Assembly (NCBI GenBank): GCA_017651245.1
Contig: JAGCDQ010000011.1
Location: 1 to 42,262 of the forward strand
Direction: 5' to 3'
Source: Bacteroidaceae bacterium
GTDB taxonomy: Bacteria > Bacteroidota > Bacteroidia > Bacteroidales > Bacteroidaceae
Length of the DNA: 42,262 nt
Below, in pieces: positions 12,424 to 21,271 of the stretch (within the stretch, counting starts at the first letter, position 1; every line of letters begins with the position of its first letter). The position numbers were made by a program, and so were the translations under genes. The notes under the pieces are model-generated. The model did no database searches. It saw nothing but the letters and a program-made list of their open reading frames with translations, and was not told the DNA's origin.

Positions 12424-13002
12424 ATGATTCAGATTAAAGCAAAACAGCAGAACGTATCGTTCGAGAAGAACGTGGAGAAGCTCGCCTTCGTGCTCTCCGC
12501 ACATCTCTACAACACCCTCGACTCCGACAAGGTGATCGAGGAGGCAGCCAAGCGCTCCGGCATCAGCGAAGGCGTCATCAAGGCGGCATGGGACGCAGCC
12601 GGCGAAGTGATCCGCACCTGGGCGACCGAAGGCCACAACGTGCCCCTGCCAGGACTCGGCTCCATGCGCTTCGGCGTCCGCTCCAAGAGCGTGCAGAGCG
12701 TGGAGGATGTGAAGACCTCGCTCATCACCGCGCGCCGCGTCATCTTCACCCCCTCGAAGGAAGTGAAGGACGAGCTGCAGTCCACCAAGATCGCCATCAC
12801 CTGCTACGACAAGGACGGCAACATCGTCAAGCGCGTCACCAGCACCGACACCAACGATGTGGAAGACCCTGAAGGTGGCGACAACAATGGCGGTAGCACC
12901 AACACTGGTGGCGGCACCAACACTGGCGGCAACTCCGGTGGCGACAACAACGGAGGCAACGGTGGAAGTGGTGGATTTGACACGGGAGACGGAACGTTCT
13001 AA
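12424..13002 (+). CDS. HU-like (HIG family) DNA-binding protein
   Basis: The 192-aa protein has an HU/IHF-type fold over about residues 1-125: FEKNVEKLAFVLSAHL, then GVIKAAWDAAGEVIRTWAT, the VPLPGLGSMRFGVRSK turn and RRVIFTPSKEVKDEL. It belongs to the Bacteroidales HU-HIG group, which carries a C-terminal extension. Here the last 40 residues are almost only Gly, Asn, Asp, Ser and Thr, a flexible tail. The gene is markedly GC-rich against very AT-rich flanks, suggesting a different origin or strong codon bias. Nearby DUF4248 and smalltalk genes are its usual company. Likely role: non-specific DNA bending or compaction. Confidence 0.82.
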   Translation: MIQIKAKQQNVSFEKNVEKLAFVLSAHLYNTLDSDKVIEEAAKRSGISEGVIKAAWDAAGEVIRTWATEGHNVPLPGLGSMRFGVRSKSVQSVEDVKTSLITARRVIFTPSKEVKDELQSTKIAITCYDKDGNIVKRVTSTDTNDVEDPEGGDNNGGSTNTGGGTNTGGNSGGDNNGGNGGSGGFDTGDGTF

Positions 13003-13053
13003 GGGTTTGAGGTTTGAGGCTAATTGAAAATTGAAAGTTGAAAATTGAAAATT
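13003..13053 (+). repeat. GGTTTGAG and AATTGAAA repeat tract
   Basis: Two GGTTTGAG units are followed by four AATTGAAA/GTTGAAA units just after the HU-like stop. Beyond it, CCGAAAGAAAAA (about 13068) and its complement TTTTTTCTTCGG (about 13140) frame a T-rich region before the smalltalk gene. Confidence 0.6.
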
Positions 13054-13184
13054 ATTGCGGCAGGCCGCCGAAAGAAAAATAGGTAAAAACAGGGAAAATA
13101 AATAAAAATAGTTTTATATCTTTACTTGTTTTTTTATATTTTTTCTTCGGCGCCACCGGCGCAACTAAGTTAAGGTTAAAGACC

Positions 13185-13298
13185 ATGGAAAAGAAACGTT
13201 GGATTGAGTTAGCGGTGAAGATTGTAGTAGCCGCACTCACAGCATTCCTCACAGCGTTGGGAACAACCTCGTGCTTAGGATTGAGATTTGAGTTTTGA
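13185..13298 (+). CDS. Smalltalk-type micro-protein
   Basis: A 37-codon frame starts at ATG 13185 and ends at TGA 13296-13298: MEKKRWIELAVKIVVAALTA, then FLTALGTTSCLG. It is one hydrophobic helix with a basic N-terminus and a TTSC end, the pattern of the Bacteroidales smalltalk proteins of about 30 aa that follow HU-like genes. The last residues (LRFEF) are read through an adjoining GAGATTTGAG repeat, so the natural end was probably at SC plus one or two residues. The function is unknown; a membrane peptide is likely. The amidase gene that commonly follows this pair is absent. Confidence 0.7.
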   Translation: MEKKRWIELAVKIVVAALTAFLTALGTTSCLGLRFEF

Positions 13299-13357
13299 GG
13301 TTAAAGAACCATGCGGGATGTTCGCTAAACGATAACCGCTAACCGCTAAACGAAAAA

Positions 13358-13387
13358 GGGGAGGCTCCGGAAATCGGATGCCTCTCC
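13358..13387. terminator. Hairpin between smalltalk and prmA
   Basis: GGGGAGGC-T-CCG and CGG-AT-GCCTCTCC form a stem of about 10 bp around GAAAT between the convergent smalltalk and prmA genes. On the minus strand it follows prmA and is preceded by A/T-rich text, so it can serve both directions. Confidence 0.6.
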
Positions 13388-13418
13388 TTGTGTTTATATT
13401 TGCCATTTGTGGCGATGG

Positions 13419-14210
13419 TTATTCTTTTGTGAATGTCATCACAGCCCAGTCGTTCTTGTTGAAGGTCTTTTCGAGGGACAGCAGTTGTTGACCGGCTGCC
13501 TGCTCCATCTCTGGCACATCGTCGATGAAGAAACCTGAAAGGATAAGACGACCTCCGAGGGCAAGGTGCTGCACGTAGGTGGACATATCAGCTTTGAGGA
13601 TGTTTTTGTGGATATTGGCGACGATGGTGTCGAACTCTCCCTCGATGGCTGATGCATCACCTTGCAGGACTCTCACATTATTTATATTATTAAGGACAAA
13701 GTTTTCTTGGGCGTTCTCCACGCTGAATGGGTCGATGTCGATGGCAACCACTTGGTCAGCACCACGCATGGCCATCGCGATGCCGAGCACGCCGGTGCCT
13801 GTGCCCATGTCGAGCACGCGCTGGTGGGTGAAGTCCTGACTGAGCAGGAAGGAGGTGATCTGGTAGGTGGTCTCGTGGGAACCTGAGCCGAATGCCATGC
13901 GGGGGTTGAGACGGATGCCGAACTCGCGTTCGAGGATGGGGTCGAAGCTGTTCTGCTCCCACTCGGCGTTCCAGTCTTTGTTCTCGAGGGTGTGGAGGGT
14001 GTAGGTGGTGGTGACGTCGGGGATGAAGAGGTCGGCGAGGGTGTCTCGGAGGCTCTGTTCGTCGAACTGCTCTTCAGGAATGTATGCCTTGATGCCTGTG
14101 TCGGTCACTTCGAAGGAGTCGAAGCCTATCTCACCCAAGAGGGCTGTGAGCACATCGCAGGTGGCTTCGGAGTAGGGAGTGACGGTGATGTCGGTGTAGA
14201 GGTAGTTCAT
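13419..14210 (-). CDS. prmA: Ribosomal protein L11 methyltransferase
   Basis: From ATG 14210 the product is 263 aa and begins MNYLYTDITV. It has the PrmA layout: an N-terminal substrate-recognition domain, then a class I methyltransferase with motif I LDMGTGTGVLGIAMA, acidic loop VVAIDIDP and IVANIHKNIL (the NI-type catalytic region). FGSGSHETT before motif I is typical of PrmA. It trimethylates lysines and the N-terminus of ribosomal protein L11 using S-adenosylmethionine. The frame runs open upstream to 14450 through repeat DNA (residues such as RRRQSRRHRRRRG), which I reject as coding. It is 122 bases after the GH25 gene. Confidence 0.92.
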   Translation of the reverse strand: MNYLYTDITVTPYSEATCDVLTALLGEIGFDSFEVTDTGIKAYIPEEQFDEQSLRDTLADLFIPDVTTTYTLHTLENKDWNAEWEQNSFDPILEREFGIRLNPRMAFGSGSHETTYQITSFLLSQDFTHQRVLDMGTGTGVLGIAMAMRGADQVVAIDIDPFSVENAQENFVLNNINNVRVLQGDASAIEGEFDTIVANIHKNILKADMSTYVQHLALGGRLILSGFFIDDVPEMEQAAGQQLLSLEKTFNKNDWAVMTFTKE

Positions 14211-14211
14211 A

Positions 14212-14332
14212 GGGTTTGAGGTTTGAGGTTTGAGATTTGGCCATGCGGGGTGGGGGTTTGAGATTTCTTGGCGAGCCAAGCGTGCTAAAGATACGATAAG
14301 AGGTTGGAGGTTAGAGATTTGAGATTTAGGGT
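14212..14332 (-). repeat. GAGGTTTGAG repeat clusters between prmA and GH25 gene
   Basis: Two clusters (14212-14238 and 14300-14331) plus a short one near 14246 consist of GAGGTTTGAG, GAGATTT and GAGGTTGG units. They fill most of the 122-base gap and belong to the same family as 11872 and 32031. Confidence 0.7.
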
Positions 14333-15145
14333 TTATTCTTGGATGGTGAGGTCCATGAGGTCTTGGTAGTCGCCTTTGAAGACGTTGATGTCCACGTCGC
14401 CTTCGATGCCGTCGACTTTGCCGACGTCGGTGTGCTGCCAGAAGGTCCATTCACCTTGGTACTGGAGGGTGTCGACGTAGTAGTGGGCTATCCAGTAGGG
14501 GTAGCGATCGAACTCGGGGGTGTTGAGGTAGGAGGTGCGGAACTTGTAGCCGGTGTAGAGGATGGGGGTGACGTCGTAGTGCTTCTCTATGTAATCCATC
14601 CACTGGAGCACCTCACGCCGCAGTTGGGAGGGGGTGCTGTTGCCGAGTTCCTCCACATCGAGCACAGGGGGCAGGTCGTGCTCGTCGAGTTGCACCACCT
14701 TGCAGAAGTGTTTGGCTTGTGCCTTGCCTGAGGAGGAGGGACTGAAATAGTGGTAGGCGCCACGCACGATGTCGTTCTTCTTGGCGTTGTGGAAGTTCTG
14801 GTTGAAGTTTTCGTCCCAGATGCTGGTGCCTTCGGTCGCCTTGACGAAGACGAAGGAGACGGGTGCGCCTTGTATCTGTGCATTGCGGAGCTTGTCCCAG
14901 TCGATGTCGCCCTGATAGTGGGAGATGTCGAGTCCGCGCACCTTGCCGTCGGGGTAGGTGACGTGTCCGTAGAGTGCTTTCCAACGAAAAGAGTAGGGTC
15001 CGACGAAGGTCTTGTAGAAGAAGGCGATGTAGGCAACGATGATGATGCCGAGGGCTGTCCAGAGAACATAAGAAGGCACACGGCGAAGTGGATTTCGTCG
15101 TGTGCCTTTCTTCTTTCGTTTTGTTGTCTTACGTTTCGTGGGCAT
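14333..15145 (-). CDS. GH25 lysozyme-like muramidase, membrane-anchored
   Basis: The 270-aa protein starts at ATG 15145 with a very basic tail (MPTKRKTTKRKKKGTRR), then one membrane helix (SYVLWTALGIIIVAYIAFF). The GH25 domain begins at GLDISHYQGDIDW with the first catalytic Asp, and continues FVKATEGTS, GAYHYF and VLDVEEL with the catalytic D-x-E. GH25 enzymes cut the MurNAc-GlcNAc bond of peptidoglycan. The arrangement suggests an inner-membrane-anchored muramidase facing the periplasm. The ATG is 2 bases after the pfp stop, so translation is probably coupled to that gene although the roles appear unrelated. The upstream open frame to 15253 overlaps pfp and is rejected. Confidence 0.9.
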   Translation of the reverse strand: MPTKRKTTKRKKKGTRRNPLRRVPSYVLWTALGIIIVAYIAFFYKTFVGPYSFRWKALYGHVTYPDGKVRGLDISHYQGDIDWDKLRNAQIQGAPVSFVFVKATEGTSIWDENFNQNFHNAKKNDIVRGAYHYFSPSSSGKAQAKHFCKVVQLDEHDLPPVLDVEELGNSTPSQLRREVLQWMDYIEKHYDVTPILYTGYKFRTSYLNTPEFDRYPYWIAHYYVDTLQYQGEWTFWQHTDVGKVDGIEGDVDINVFKGDYQDLMDLTIQE

Positions 15146-15147
15146 TT

Positions 15148-16785
15148 TTAAGCCTTTTCCAACTGAAGTGTCTTTGTGGGCTGGTCGCACACCTCTGATG
15201 GTCCCCAGTACTGGATAGGACCTGGATAGACGTATGCAGTCTCCTTTGCCCACTCGTCGCGATGTGCAGCGAAGTACTTGAATGGAGCGCCGTCGAGCTC
15301 AACGAGTGCCTTGCGGATGACGGGCTTCATCTTGCCGTTGCGCTTCTCGAGGTTCATCATCATGGTGATTGGCACACCACCTGCAATCCACTCAGCAGCA
15401 GGCTTGGTGGTGTTCTTGATGATGGACATATAACCTGTCTTGCCGTTGGCAATGAGGCGAGATGCGTTGTAGCCGAGTGAGTAGCAGTAGTCAGCGTCGT
15501 AGTTAGATGGCGCAGCGCAACGACCTTCGTAGCCGAAGAAGTGGTGCTGAGTGCCAAACTTGCCGACATACTTGCCCTGGTGCTTCCAGATGGCGAGCTT
15601 GGCAGCCACCATGCGAGAGAGCAACTTCTCTGTCTCGATGAGTGACACTTGCACGTTTCCGTGTGGGTCGCGGTCGAGTGCCAACTGTGCTGCCACGTCG
15701 GTAGGAAGTGACTGGAACACGGCGAGGTTCTCGCGAGAGATGTGCTGCTTCACGAACTCAATCTGCTCGTTGGCGCTGGTGATGGTCTGAGCCTCTGGCA
15801 ATGCGAGCACGTCGTTCAACTCAGCGATGAGCTTCTTGATGGCAGGGATGAACTCGATGATACCCTCTGGGATGATGACGGTACCGAAGTTGTTGCCTTC
15901 CTCAGCACGCTTAGCCACAGCGGTGGCGATGTAAGTCACCACGTCGTCGAGTGACATCGCCTTAGCCTCAACCTCCTCAGATACGAGGCAAATGTTTGGC
16001 TGGCACTGGAGTGCACACTCGAGAGCGATGTGAGAAGCTGAACGGCCCATCACCTTGATGAAGTGCCAGTACTTGCGAGCAGAGTTACAGTCGCGCTGGA
16101 TGTTACCAATCAGCTCAGAGTAAGTCTTGCAGGCTGTGTCGAAACCGAATGAAGTCTCAATCTGCTCGTTCTTCAAGTCGCCGTCGATGGTCTTAGGACA
16201 ACCGATGACCTGAACGCCATACTTTTTGGCAGCATAGTACTCAGCGAGTACGCAAGCGTTGGTGTTGGAGTCGTCGCCACCGATGATGACGAGTGCCTTG
16301 ATGTCCAACTCGCGGAGAATCTGGATACCCTTCTCGAACTGGTCAACCTCTTCGAGCTTGGTACGACCAGAACCGATGATGTCGAAACCACCTGTGTTGC
16401 GATACTGATCCATCAACTCAGGAGTGATCTCCATGTAGTTGTGATCCACCAGACCGCCAGGACCGAGGATGAAACCATAGAGCTTGTTGGCTGGGTTGAG
16501 TGACTTCACACCGTCGAAAAGACCTGAGATGACGTTGTGACCACCAGGAGCCTGACCACCTGAAAGGATGATACCTACGTTGAATGGAGGAAGCTCAACA
16601 GGTTCGCCAGCCTCGAAAGTGATGACGGGCATACCGTAAGTGTTGGGGAAGAGTTCCTTGATTTCAGCCTGATTGCCTACAGACTGAGTAGCTGCACCTT
16701 CAACAGCCTTCACTGGACCTTGAAGTGCCTTTGGAAGCTTGGGCTGGTAAGCCGCACGAGCTTTCTGAAGATTTGAAATTGCCAT
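15148..16785 (-). CDS. pfp: PPi-dependent 6-phosphofructokinase
   Basis: The 545-aa protein is the long form of diphosphate-fructose-6-phosphate 1-phosphotransferase: [18 protein letters not shown] at the N-side phosphate loop, [29 protein letters not shown] (the catalytic TIDxD with PPi-specific Lys) and [13 protein letters not shown]. It makes fructose 1,6-bisphosphate from fructose 6-phosphate with pyrophosphate, reversibly, in glycolysis. The GGDD and CPKTIDGD text in place of ATP-type GGDG supports pyrophosphate use. It lies 29 bases after eda and 2 bases before the GH25 gene, so it may be transcribed with the uronate genes. Confidence 0.93.
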   Translation of the reverse strand: MAISNLQKARAAYQPKLPKALQGPVKAVEGAATQSVGNQAEIKELFPNTYGMPVITFEAGEPVELPPFNVGIILSGGQAPGGHNVISGLFDGVKSLNPANKLYGFILGPGGLVDHNYMEITPELMDQYRNTGGFDIIGSGRTKLEEVDQFEKGIQILRELDIKALVIIGGDDSNTNACVLAEYYAAKKYGVQVIGCPKTIDGDLKNEQIETSFGFDTACKTYSELIGNIQRDCNSARKYWHFIKVMGRSASHIALECALQCQPNICLVSEEVEAKAMSLDDVVTYIATAVAKRAEEGNNFGTVIIPEGIIEFIPAIKKLIAELNDVLALPEAQTITSANEQIEFVKQHISRENLAVFQSLPTDVAAQLALDRDPHGNVQVSLIETEKLLSRMVAAKLAIWKHQGKYVGKFGTQHHFFGYEGRCAAPSNYDADYCYSLGYNASRLIANGKTGYMSIIKNTTKPAAEWIAGGVPITMMMNLEKRNGKMKPVIRKALVELDGAPFKYFAAHRDEWAKETAYVYPGPIQYWGPSEVCDQPTKTLQLEKA

Positions 16786-16814
16786 AACGTTTATGTTTTA
16801 ATGTTATTATTGTA

Positions 16815-17513
16815 TTATTTCCTATAGCCAAAATAATAGGGGATGGATTCGCGGGCAGCCTCGATGTAGGTGAGGGCTTCCTTGCACTTGTCGGTGATGT
16901 ACTGCCAGTCGCCTTCCTTCACCTTGTCGCTTGGGAAGAGCTTGGAGCCCATGCCCACGCAGAATGCACCAGCCTTGAACCATCCAGCGAGGTTCTCCTC
17001 TGTAGGAGCCACGCCACCTGTGACCATGATCTTTGTCCAAGGCATCGGAGCCTTGAGGTCCTTAACCATAGCAGGACCATAGACGTCGCCAGGGAAGAGC
17101 TTGGTGAGGTCGCATCCCATTTCCTGTGCCTTGCCCACCTCGCTGATAGAACCACAGCCTGGGCAATAAGGAATGAGACGACGATTGCAGACAGGAGCAA
17201 TCTCAGGATTGAAGAGTGGACCTACCACGAAGCAGGCACCCAACTGGATGTAGAGTGCAGCGGTGGGAGCATCGACCACAGAGCCAACGCCCAATGCCAA
17301 CTCAGGACATTCCACATCAGCAAACTTCACACACTCAGCAAACACCTCATGAGCAAAGTCGCCACGGTTTGTGAACTCAAAAGCACGAACGCCACCATCG
17401 TAACAAGCCTTGATGACTTTCTTTGCCACTTCTGCATCCTTGTGGTAGAAGACGGGCACCATACCTGTCTCACCAATTTTTGCCATGACGGCAAGTTTAT
17501 CAAATTTTGCCAT
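16815..17513 (-). CDS. eda: KDPG/KHG aldolase
   Basis: The 232-aa class I aldolase cleaves 2-dehydro-3-deoxy-6-phosphogluconate to pyruvate and glyceraldehyde 3-phosphate. Visible signs: [13 protein letters not shown], the catalytic Glu in FEFTNRGD, the Schiff-base Lys in TKLFPGD, and [11 protein letters not shown] for phosphate binding. It lies 58 bases after kdgK, matching the pathway order (kinase, then aldolase). The protein is a little longer than E. coli Eda, with a C-terminal helix ending PYYFGYRK as in Bacteroidota homologues. Confidence 0.92.
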   Translation of the reverse strand: MAKFDKLAVMAKIGETGMVPVFYHKDAEVAKKVIKACYDGGVRAFEFTNRGDFAHEVFAECVKFADVECPELALGVGSVVDAPTAALYIQLGACFVVGPLFNPEIAPVCNRRLIPYCPGCGSISEVGKAQEMGCDLTKLFPGDVYGPAMVKDLKAPMPWTKIMVTGGVAPTEENLAGWFKAGAFCVGMGSKLFPSDKVKEGDWQYITDKCKEALTYIEAARESIPYYFGYRK

Positions 17514-17571
17514 ATACTTAATGTAAACCTTAACCTTTTATTTCTATATCTCTCAACGCTGAGCCATCGCC

Positions 17572-18594
17572 TTATCTCTGAACGCGACCATTGGCGTTAC
17601 CACCTGCCAACGCTTCCACTTCCTCGATGGAAACGTGGTTAAAGTCGCCTGGGATGGTGTGCTTCAACGCTGAAGCAGCCACAGCGAACTCGAGGGCTTC
17701 ACCCTGAGTAGGCTTGGTCAGCAATCCATGAATGAGACCACCTGAGAAGGAGTCGCCACCACCCACACGGTCGATGATGGGGTTGATGTCGTAACGCTTG
17801 CTCTGGTAGAATTCCTTGCCGTCGTAGATGAGTGCCTTCCAGCCGTTGTGAGTGGCAGAGAAGCTTTCACGAAGAGTAGAAACCACATACTTGAAACCGA
17901 ACTCCTTTGCCATTGCCTTGAAGATGCCTTCGTAACCAGCAGCGTCAGTCACACCTGCCTCCACGTCTGCATCTGGCTTGAAGCCCAGACAAAGTTCTGC
18001 GTCTTCCTCGTTGCCGATGCACACATCCACATACTGCATGAGAGGACGCATGATGGAAATAGCTTTCTCGCTGGTCCAAAGTTTCTTGCGGAAGTTGAGG
18101 TCGCAAGACACCGTCACGCCATGCTTCTTGGCTGCGATACAAGCCTGACGAAGACATTCAGCAGAAGCGTCGCTGATGGCAGGCGTGATGCCAGACCAGT
18201 GGAACCAGTCGGCTCCCTCAAAAATTTTGTCGAAATCGAAGTCTTCAGGCTTAGCCTCTGCGATGGCAGAGTTGGCACGGTCGTAAATCACCTTGGACGG
18301 ACGCATGCTGGCACCTGTCTCCGCATAATAAAGACCGATGCGGTTGCCACCGCGAGCAATGAAGTCGGTGTTGACGCCATACTTGCGGAGGGCATTGACA
18401 GCAATCTGACCGATTTCGTGCTTGGGCAGCTTGCTCACAAACACGCTTTCATGTCCGAAGTTTGCCAAGCTGATACCCACGTTGGCCTCACCACCACCTG
18501 GTATAATGTTGAACTTTTCTGCCTGAACAAAACGGTAGTTTCCTTCAGGGGAAAGGCGAAGCATGATTTCGCCCATTGTTACGATTTTAGCCAT
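17572..18594 (-). CDS. kdgK: 2-dehydro-3-deoxygluconokinase
   Basis: The 340-aa PfkB-family sugar kinase starts MAKIVTMGEIMLRLSP. PGGGEANVGISLANFG is the sugar-binding block, and GGGDSFSGGLIHGLL holds the catalytic Asp and the anion hole. MGEIMLRL with GEANV is typical of KDG kinases. It phosphorylates 2-keto-3-deoxygluconate at C6, feeding the aldolase encoded next. It is first in the minus-strand operon and divergent from a LacI-family regulator. The C-terminus (GGNANGRVQR) is unremarkable. Confidence 0.92.
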   Translation of the reverse strand: MAKIVTMGEIMLRLSPEGNYRFVQAEKFNIIPGGGEANVGISLANFGHESVFVSKLPKHEIGQIAVNALRKYGVNTDFIARGGNRIGLYYAETGASMRPSKVIYDRANSAIAEAKPEDFDFDKIFEGADWFHWSGITPAISDASAECLRQACIAAKKHGVTVSCDLNFRKKLWTSEKAISIMRPLMQYVDVCIGNEEDAELCLGFKPDADVEAGVTDAAGYEGIFKAMAKEFGFKYVVSTLRESFSATHNGWKALIYDGKEFYQSKRYDINPIIDRVGGGDSFSGGLIHGLLTKPTQGEALEFAVAASALKHTIPGDFNHVSIEEVEALAGGNANGRVQR

Positions 18595-18645
18595 ATAATT
18601 AGAGTGTTTTTTACAAAGTGTCTATAAATGTCTTATTTTAGCGTG

Positions 18646-18653
18646 CAAATTTA
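18646..18653 (-). promoter_or_regulatory. -7 box upstream of kdgK
   Basis: TAAATTTG on the minus strand fits the Bacteroidota -7 consensus and is followed by GC, a common extension. No convincing TTTG is found 19-20 bases upstream. It lies 52 bases before the kdgK ATG. Confidence 0.45.
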
Positions 18654-18748
18654 ATTCTTTTTTGCGAGAAATACGTGCTTTGTTCTGCAAAAATTCTCTG
18701 CGAGGCGAAATTTTGTTCGATTTAGATTTTTATATGATTAAAAAGTGT

Positions 18749-18780
18749 TAACTTTGCACAGTTTTTCCGAAGATTCGGAA
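18749..18780 (+). promoter_or_regulatory. -7 box and 7+2+7 palindrome before lacI-type gene
   Basis: TAACTTTG (18749-18756) is a good -7 box. TTCCGAA-GA-TTCGGAA (18765-18780) is a perfect palindrome covering the predicted start of transcription. That position suits an operator for autoregulation by the LacI-family protein encoded at 18830. It could also be a short 5' hairpin. Confidence 0.5.
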
Positions 18781-18829
18781 TCTCTTATACAAAGATGTAG
18801 GATTCAACTAAAGATAGTGAGATTTAATT

Positions 18830-19900
18830 ATGGAGATTACGTCCAAGATTCGTATTAAGGACATTGCAGAAAGGGCAGGGGTGTCGGTTGGCACGGTCGA
18901 CCGTATCATTCATGGTCGTGGCAACGTATCGCCTATCAGCATGGAACGTGTGCAGAAGGTGTTGGACGAAATCAACTACACCCCCAATCATTATGCATCA
19001 GCATTGGCTTCGCACAGCGTGCATCAGTTTGCAGCCATCCTGCCCATGCACGAAGTGGACAGCTATTGGGCGCGTGTGGAGAACGGCTTGACCGATGGTG
19101 TGAGACGTTTCAACGACTTCAAAATCTCCTTCAAAATCTTCCGCTACGACCCCTTCAACACAGAATCCTTCAAGATAGAATGCCAAAGCCTCTTGGACTC
19201 CAATCCTGACACGGTCATCATTGGTCCCATCTTCAATTATAACATCATGGCGAAGTTCACGTCCCAGCTGGATCAACGTGAAATCCCCTACGCTTTGCTG
19301 GACTCCAACTGGCCTGAGTTCAACCACCGTATCTTCTACGGACAGGACTCTTTGCAGAGTGGTGCCTTTTCAGGTCGCATCATGTCGTTGGCAACGGATT
19401 CGAAGACCAAGAAGATTGCGTTGTTCAAGGTGCTGGGAGAGGGACGAGTGGCGAGCCGTCAGCAGATGAACCGTGAGGTGGGATTCAGGGATTACATGAA
19501 GGAACACAAGCCTGAGATAGAAATCGTGGATGTGAACTTGTATGTGTATGACAAGCAGGGCATGCGTGAAATCATGCGTGACTTCTTCACGGAGAACCCA
19601 GAGATACGACATGCGTTGTGCTTCAACTCATCCATCCATATCATTGCCGACTTCCTGCGCACGGAGATGCCCAAGCATCCTCATGTCACGCTGCTCGGTT
19701 ATGATGCCGTCGATGCCAATGTGGAGTGCATCAAGAATGGCTCTGCAGACTTCCTGATTGCACAGCACCCACAGTCGCAGGGATTGGATTGTTTCCGTTC
19801 CATGTTCAACTCTTGTGTGCTCAAGATGAACATCAAACGAGACCACTACATGGCGATTGAATTGCTGACCAGAGAAAACATCGACTACTATAAGGATTAG
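18830..19900 (+). CDS. LacI-family regulator, probably of uronate use
   Basis: The 356-aa protein has a LacI helix-turn-helix at residues 6-30 (IRIKDIAERAGVSVGTVDR), a hinge helix region (MERVQKVLDEINYTPN) and a periplasmic-binding-protein-like ligand domain (FAAILPM, DTVIIGPIFN, LLGYDAVDAN). The N-terminus lacks the TVSR text of classical members (TVDRIIHGRG instead), as is usual in Bacteroidota. It is divergent from kdgK and 80 bases upstream of the CE15 esterase. Control of uronate genes by KDG or glucuronate is inferred from this position. Confidence 0.88.
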   Translation: MEITSKIRIKDIAERAGVSVGTVDRIIHGRGNVSPISMERVQKVLDEINYTPNHYASALASHSVHQFAAILPMHEVDSYWARVENGLTDGVRRFNDFKISFKIFRYDPFNTESFKIECQSLLDSNPDTVIIGPIFNYNIMAKFTSQLDQREIPYALLDSNWPEFNHRIFYGQDSLQSGAFSGRIMSLATDSKTKKIALFKVLGEGRVASRQQMNREVGFRDYMKEHKPEIEIVDVNLYVYDKQGMREIMRDFFTENPEIRHALCFNSSIHIIADFLRTEMPKHPHVTLLGYDAVDANVECIKNGSADFLIAQHPQSQGLDCFRSMFNSCVLKMNIKRDHYMAIELLTRENIDYYKD

Positions 19901-19980
19901 TTGCAGTAAGACTTTTCAATCATAAGGAGATCAATAAAATATCAAAACCAAAAACAAACAATTTCTAACCTATCACTTTT

Positions 19981-21246
19981 ATGAGAAAAACTTTGACCAG
20001 CTCCCTTTTGTTGGGATGCTTCTCCCTGCTGGGAGTCATGTGCTCGCAACCCGTTCAAGCACAAAAGAATCAGATGCCACTCGTCTTTTCGGTAGAAAAC
20101 ACAGGGGCTAAGTTTGCAGAGCCTAAGTATGGCACAGCTGACCAGATGCCGGACATCACCACGCTGCCGAATCCATTTATCTTCGCAGGTGGCAAGAAAG
20201 AGGCAAAGAACCTGCAACAATGGCAACAGCGCCGTTCTGAGATTGCCCATCAGATTCAGCACTATGAGATTGGTACGAAACCCACCGTTTCGATGGATGA
20301 CATTGATGCACGTATGTCGGGCGACACCCTGATTGTTGATGTGCACGTCAACGGACAAGTGCTGACACTTTCCACTCCTATTTTCTATCCGAAAGAGGGA
20401 ACGGCTCCTTATCCATTGATTATTGGTGCCAGCAACAATGCGCTTCCTCGCAAGTTGTTCACAGACCGCAACATCGCCATGATGACCTACTATGAGCGTC
20501 AGGTCAACAGCTATTCTCAGATGGGACGTGGAGCAGGCGCACAACGTGGTGATTATCCTTTCGACAAGCTCTATCCTGAATTGAAGGAGAATGGTGCATA
20601 CAGCGAATGGGCATGGGGCTTCAGCCGCTTGCTGGATGGTTTGCAGAAACTGGGTCCTGAAGTGACCAAGATTGATATGGCACACATTGGTGTGACAGGT
20701 TGCTCATACGCTGGTAAGATGGCACTCTTCTGTGGCGCTTTCGACGAGCGTGTTGCCCTGACCATCGCTCAGGAACCAGGAGGTGGTGGTGCTGCTTCAT
20801 GGCGTTTCTCACGCACACTCGGCAATGTGGAGAATCTTGACAAGACGGACTATCATTGGTTCAAGGAGAGCCTGAAGGAAAACTTTGGCGAAGAGAAGGT
20901 GAACAGACTGCCTCACGACCGTCACGAATTGGTGGCTATGTGCTGCCCACGTGCCGTGCTGTTGCTGGGTAATCCTGATTACGAATGGCTTGCCGATCCT
21001 TCCATGTATGTGTCTGCCAATGCAGCCATCAAGGTGTGGGAACGCTTCGGCATTGCTGACCGTATCGGCTATTCCATCGTGGCAGGACACGGACATTGCC
21101 AACTCCCAGAAGTGCAGTATCCAGAGGTGGAGGCATTCCTCGACAAGTTCCTCTTGGGCAAGGATGCCAAGACAGAGGTACGTATTGCCCCAGAGGATTA
21201 TCCTACCCGTTACGATTATCGTCCTTGGATGCCTTGGGCAAAATAA
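19981..21246 (+). CDS. CE15 glucuronoyl esterase
   Basis: The 421-aa secreted alpha/beta hydrolase starts with a signal peptide (LTSSLLLGCFSLLGVMCS, a Cys that could be a lipobox, then PVQAQ). CE15 signs are the nucleophile motif VTGCSYAGKMALF, the acidic residue in AQEPGGGG, and the catalytic His in VAGHGHCQLPE. CE15 enzymes cleave ester bonds between 4-O-methyl-glucuronic acid of xylan and lignin alcohols. The released glucuronate would feed the KdgK-Eda route encoded across the regulator. A strong terminator follows the stop. Confidence 0.88.
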   Translation: MRKTLTSSLLLGCFSLLGVMCSQPVQAQKNQMPLVFSVENTGAKFAEPKYGTADQMPDITTLPNPFIFAGGKKEAKNLQQWQQRRSEIAHQIQHYEIGTKPTVSMDDIDARMSGDTLIVDVHVNGQVLTLSTPIFYPKEGTAPYPLIIGASNNALPRKLFTDRNIAMMTYYERQVNSYSQMGRGAGAQRGDYPFDKLYPELKENGAYSEWAWGFSRLLDGLQKLGPEVTKIDMAHIGVTGCSYAGKMALFCGAFDERVALTIAQEPGGGGAASWRFSRTLGNVENLDKTDYHWFKESLKENFGEEKVNRLPHDRHELVAMCCPRAVLLLGNPDYEWLADPSMYVSANAAIKVWERFGIADRIGYSIVAGHGHCQLPEVQYPEVEAFLDKFLLGKDAKTEVRIAPEDYPTRYDYRPWMPWAK

Positions 21247-21271
21247 TGGAATAAAATTATAATGAAATAAA

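Noticed and set aside
11872-14332. CRISPR array from the GAGGTTTGAG repeats
   Set aside because: Units are 7-10 bases, degenerate and tandem without unique spacers of even length. No cas genes.
14211-14450. N-terminal extension of PrmA
   Set aside because: The extra 80 codons are translated repeat DNA overlapping the GH25 gene end. PrmA starts naturally at MNYLYTD.
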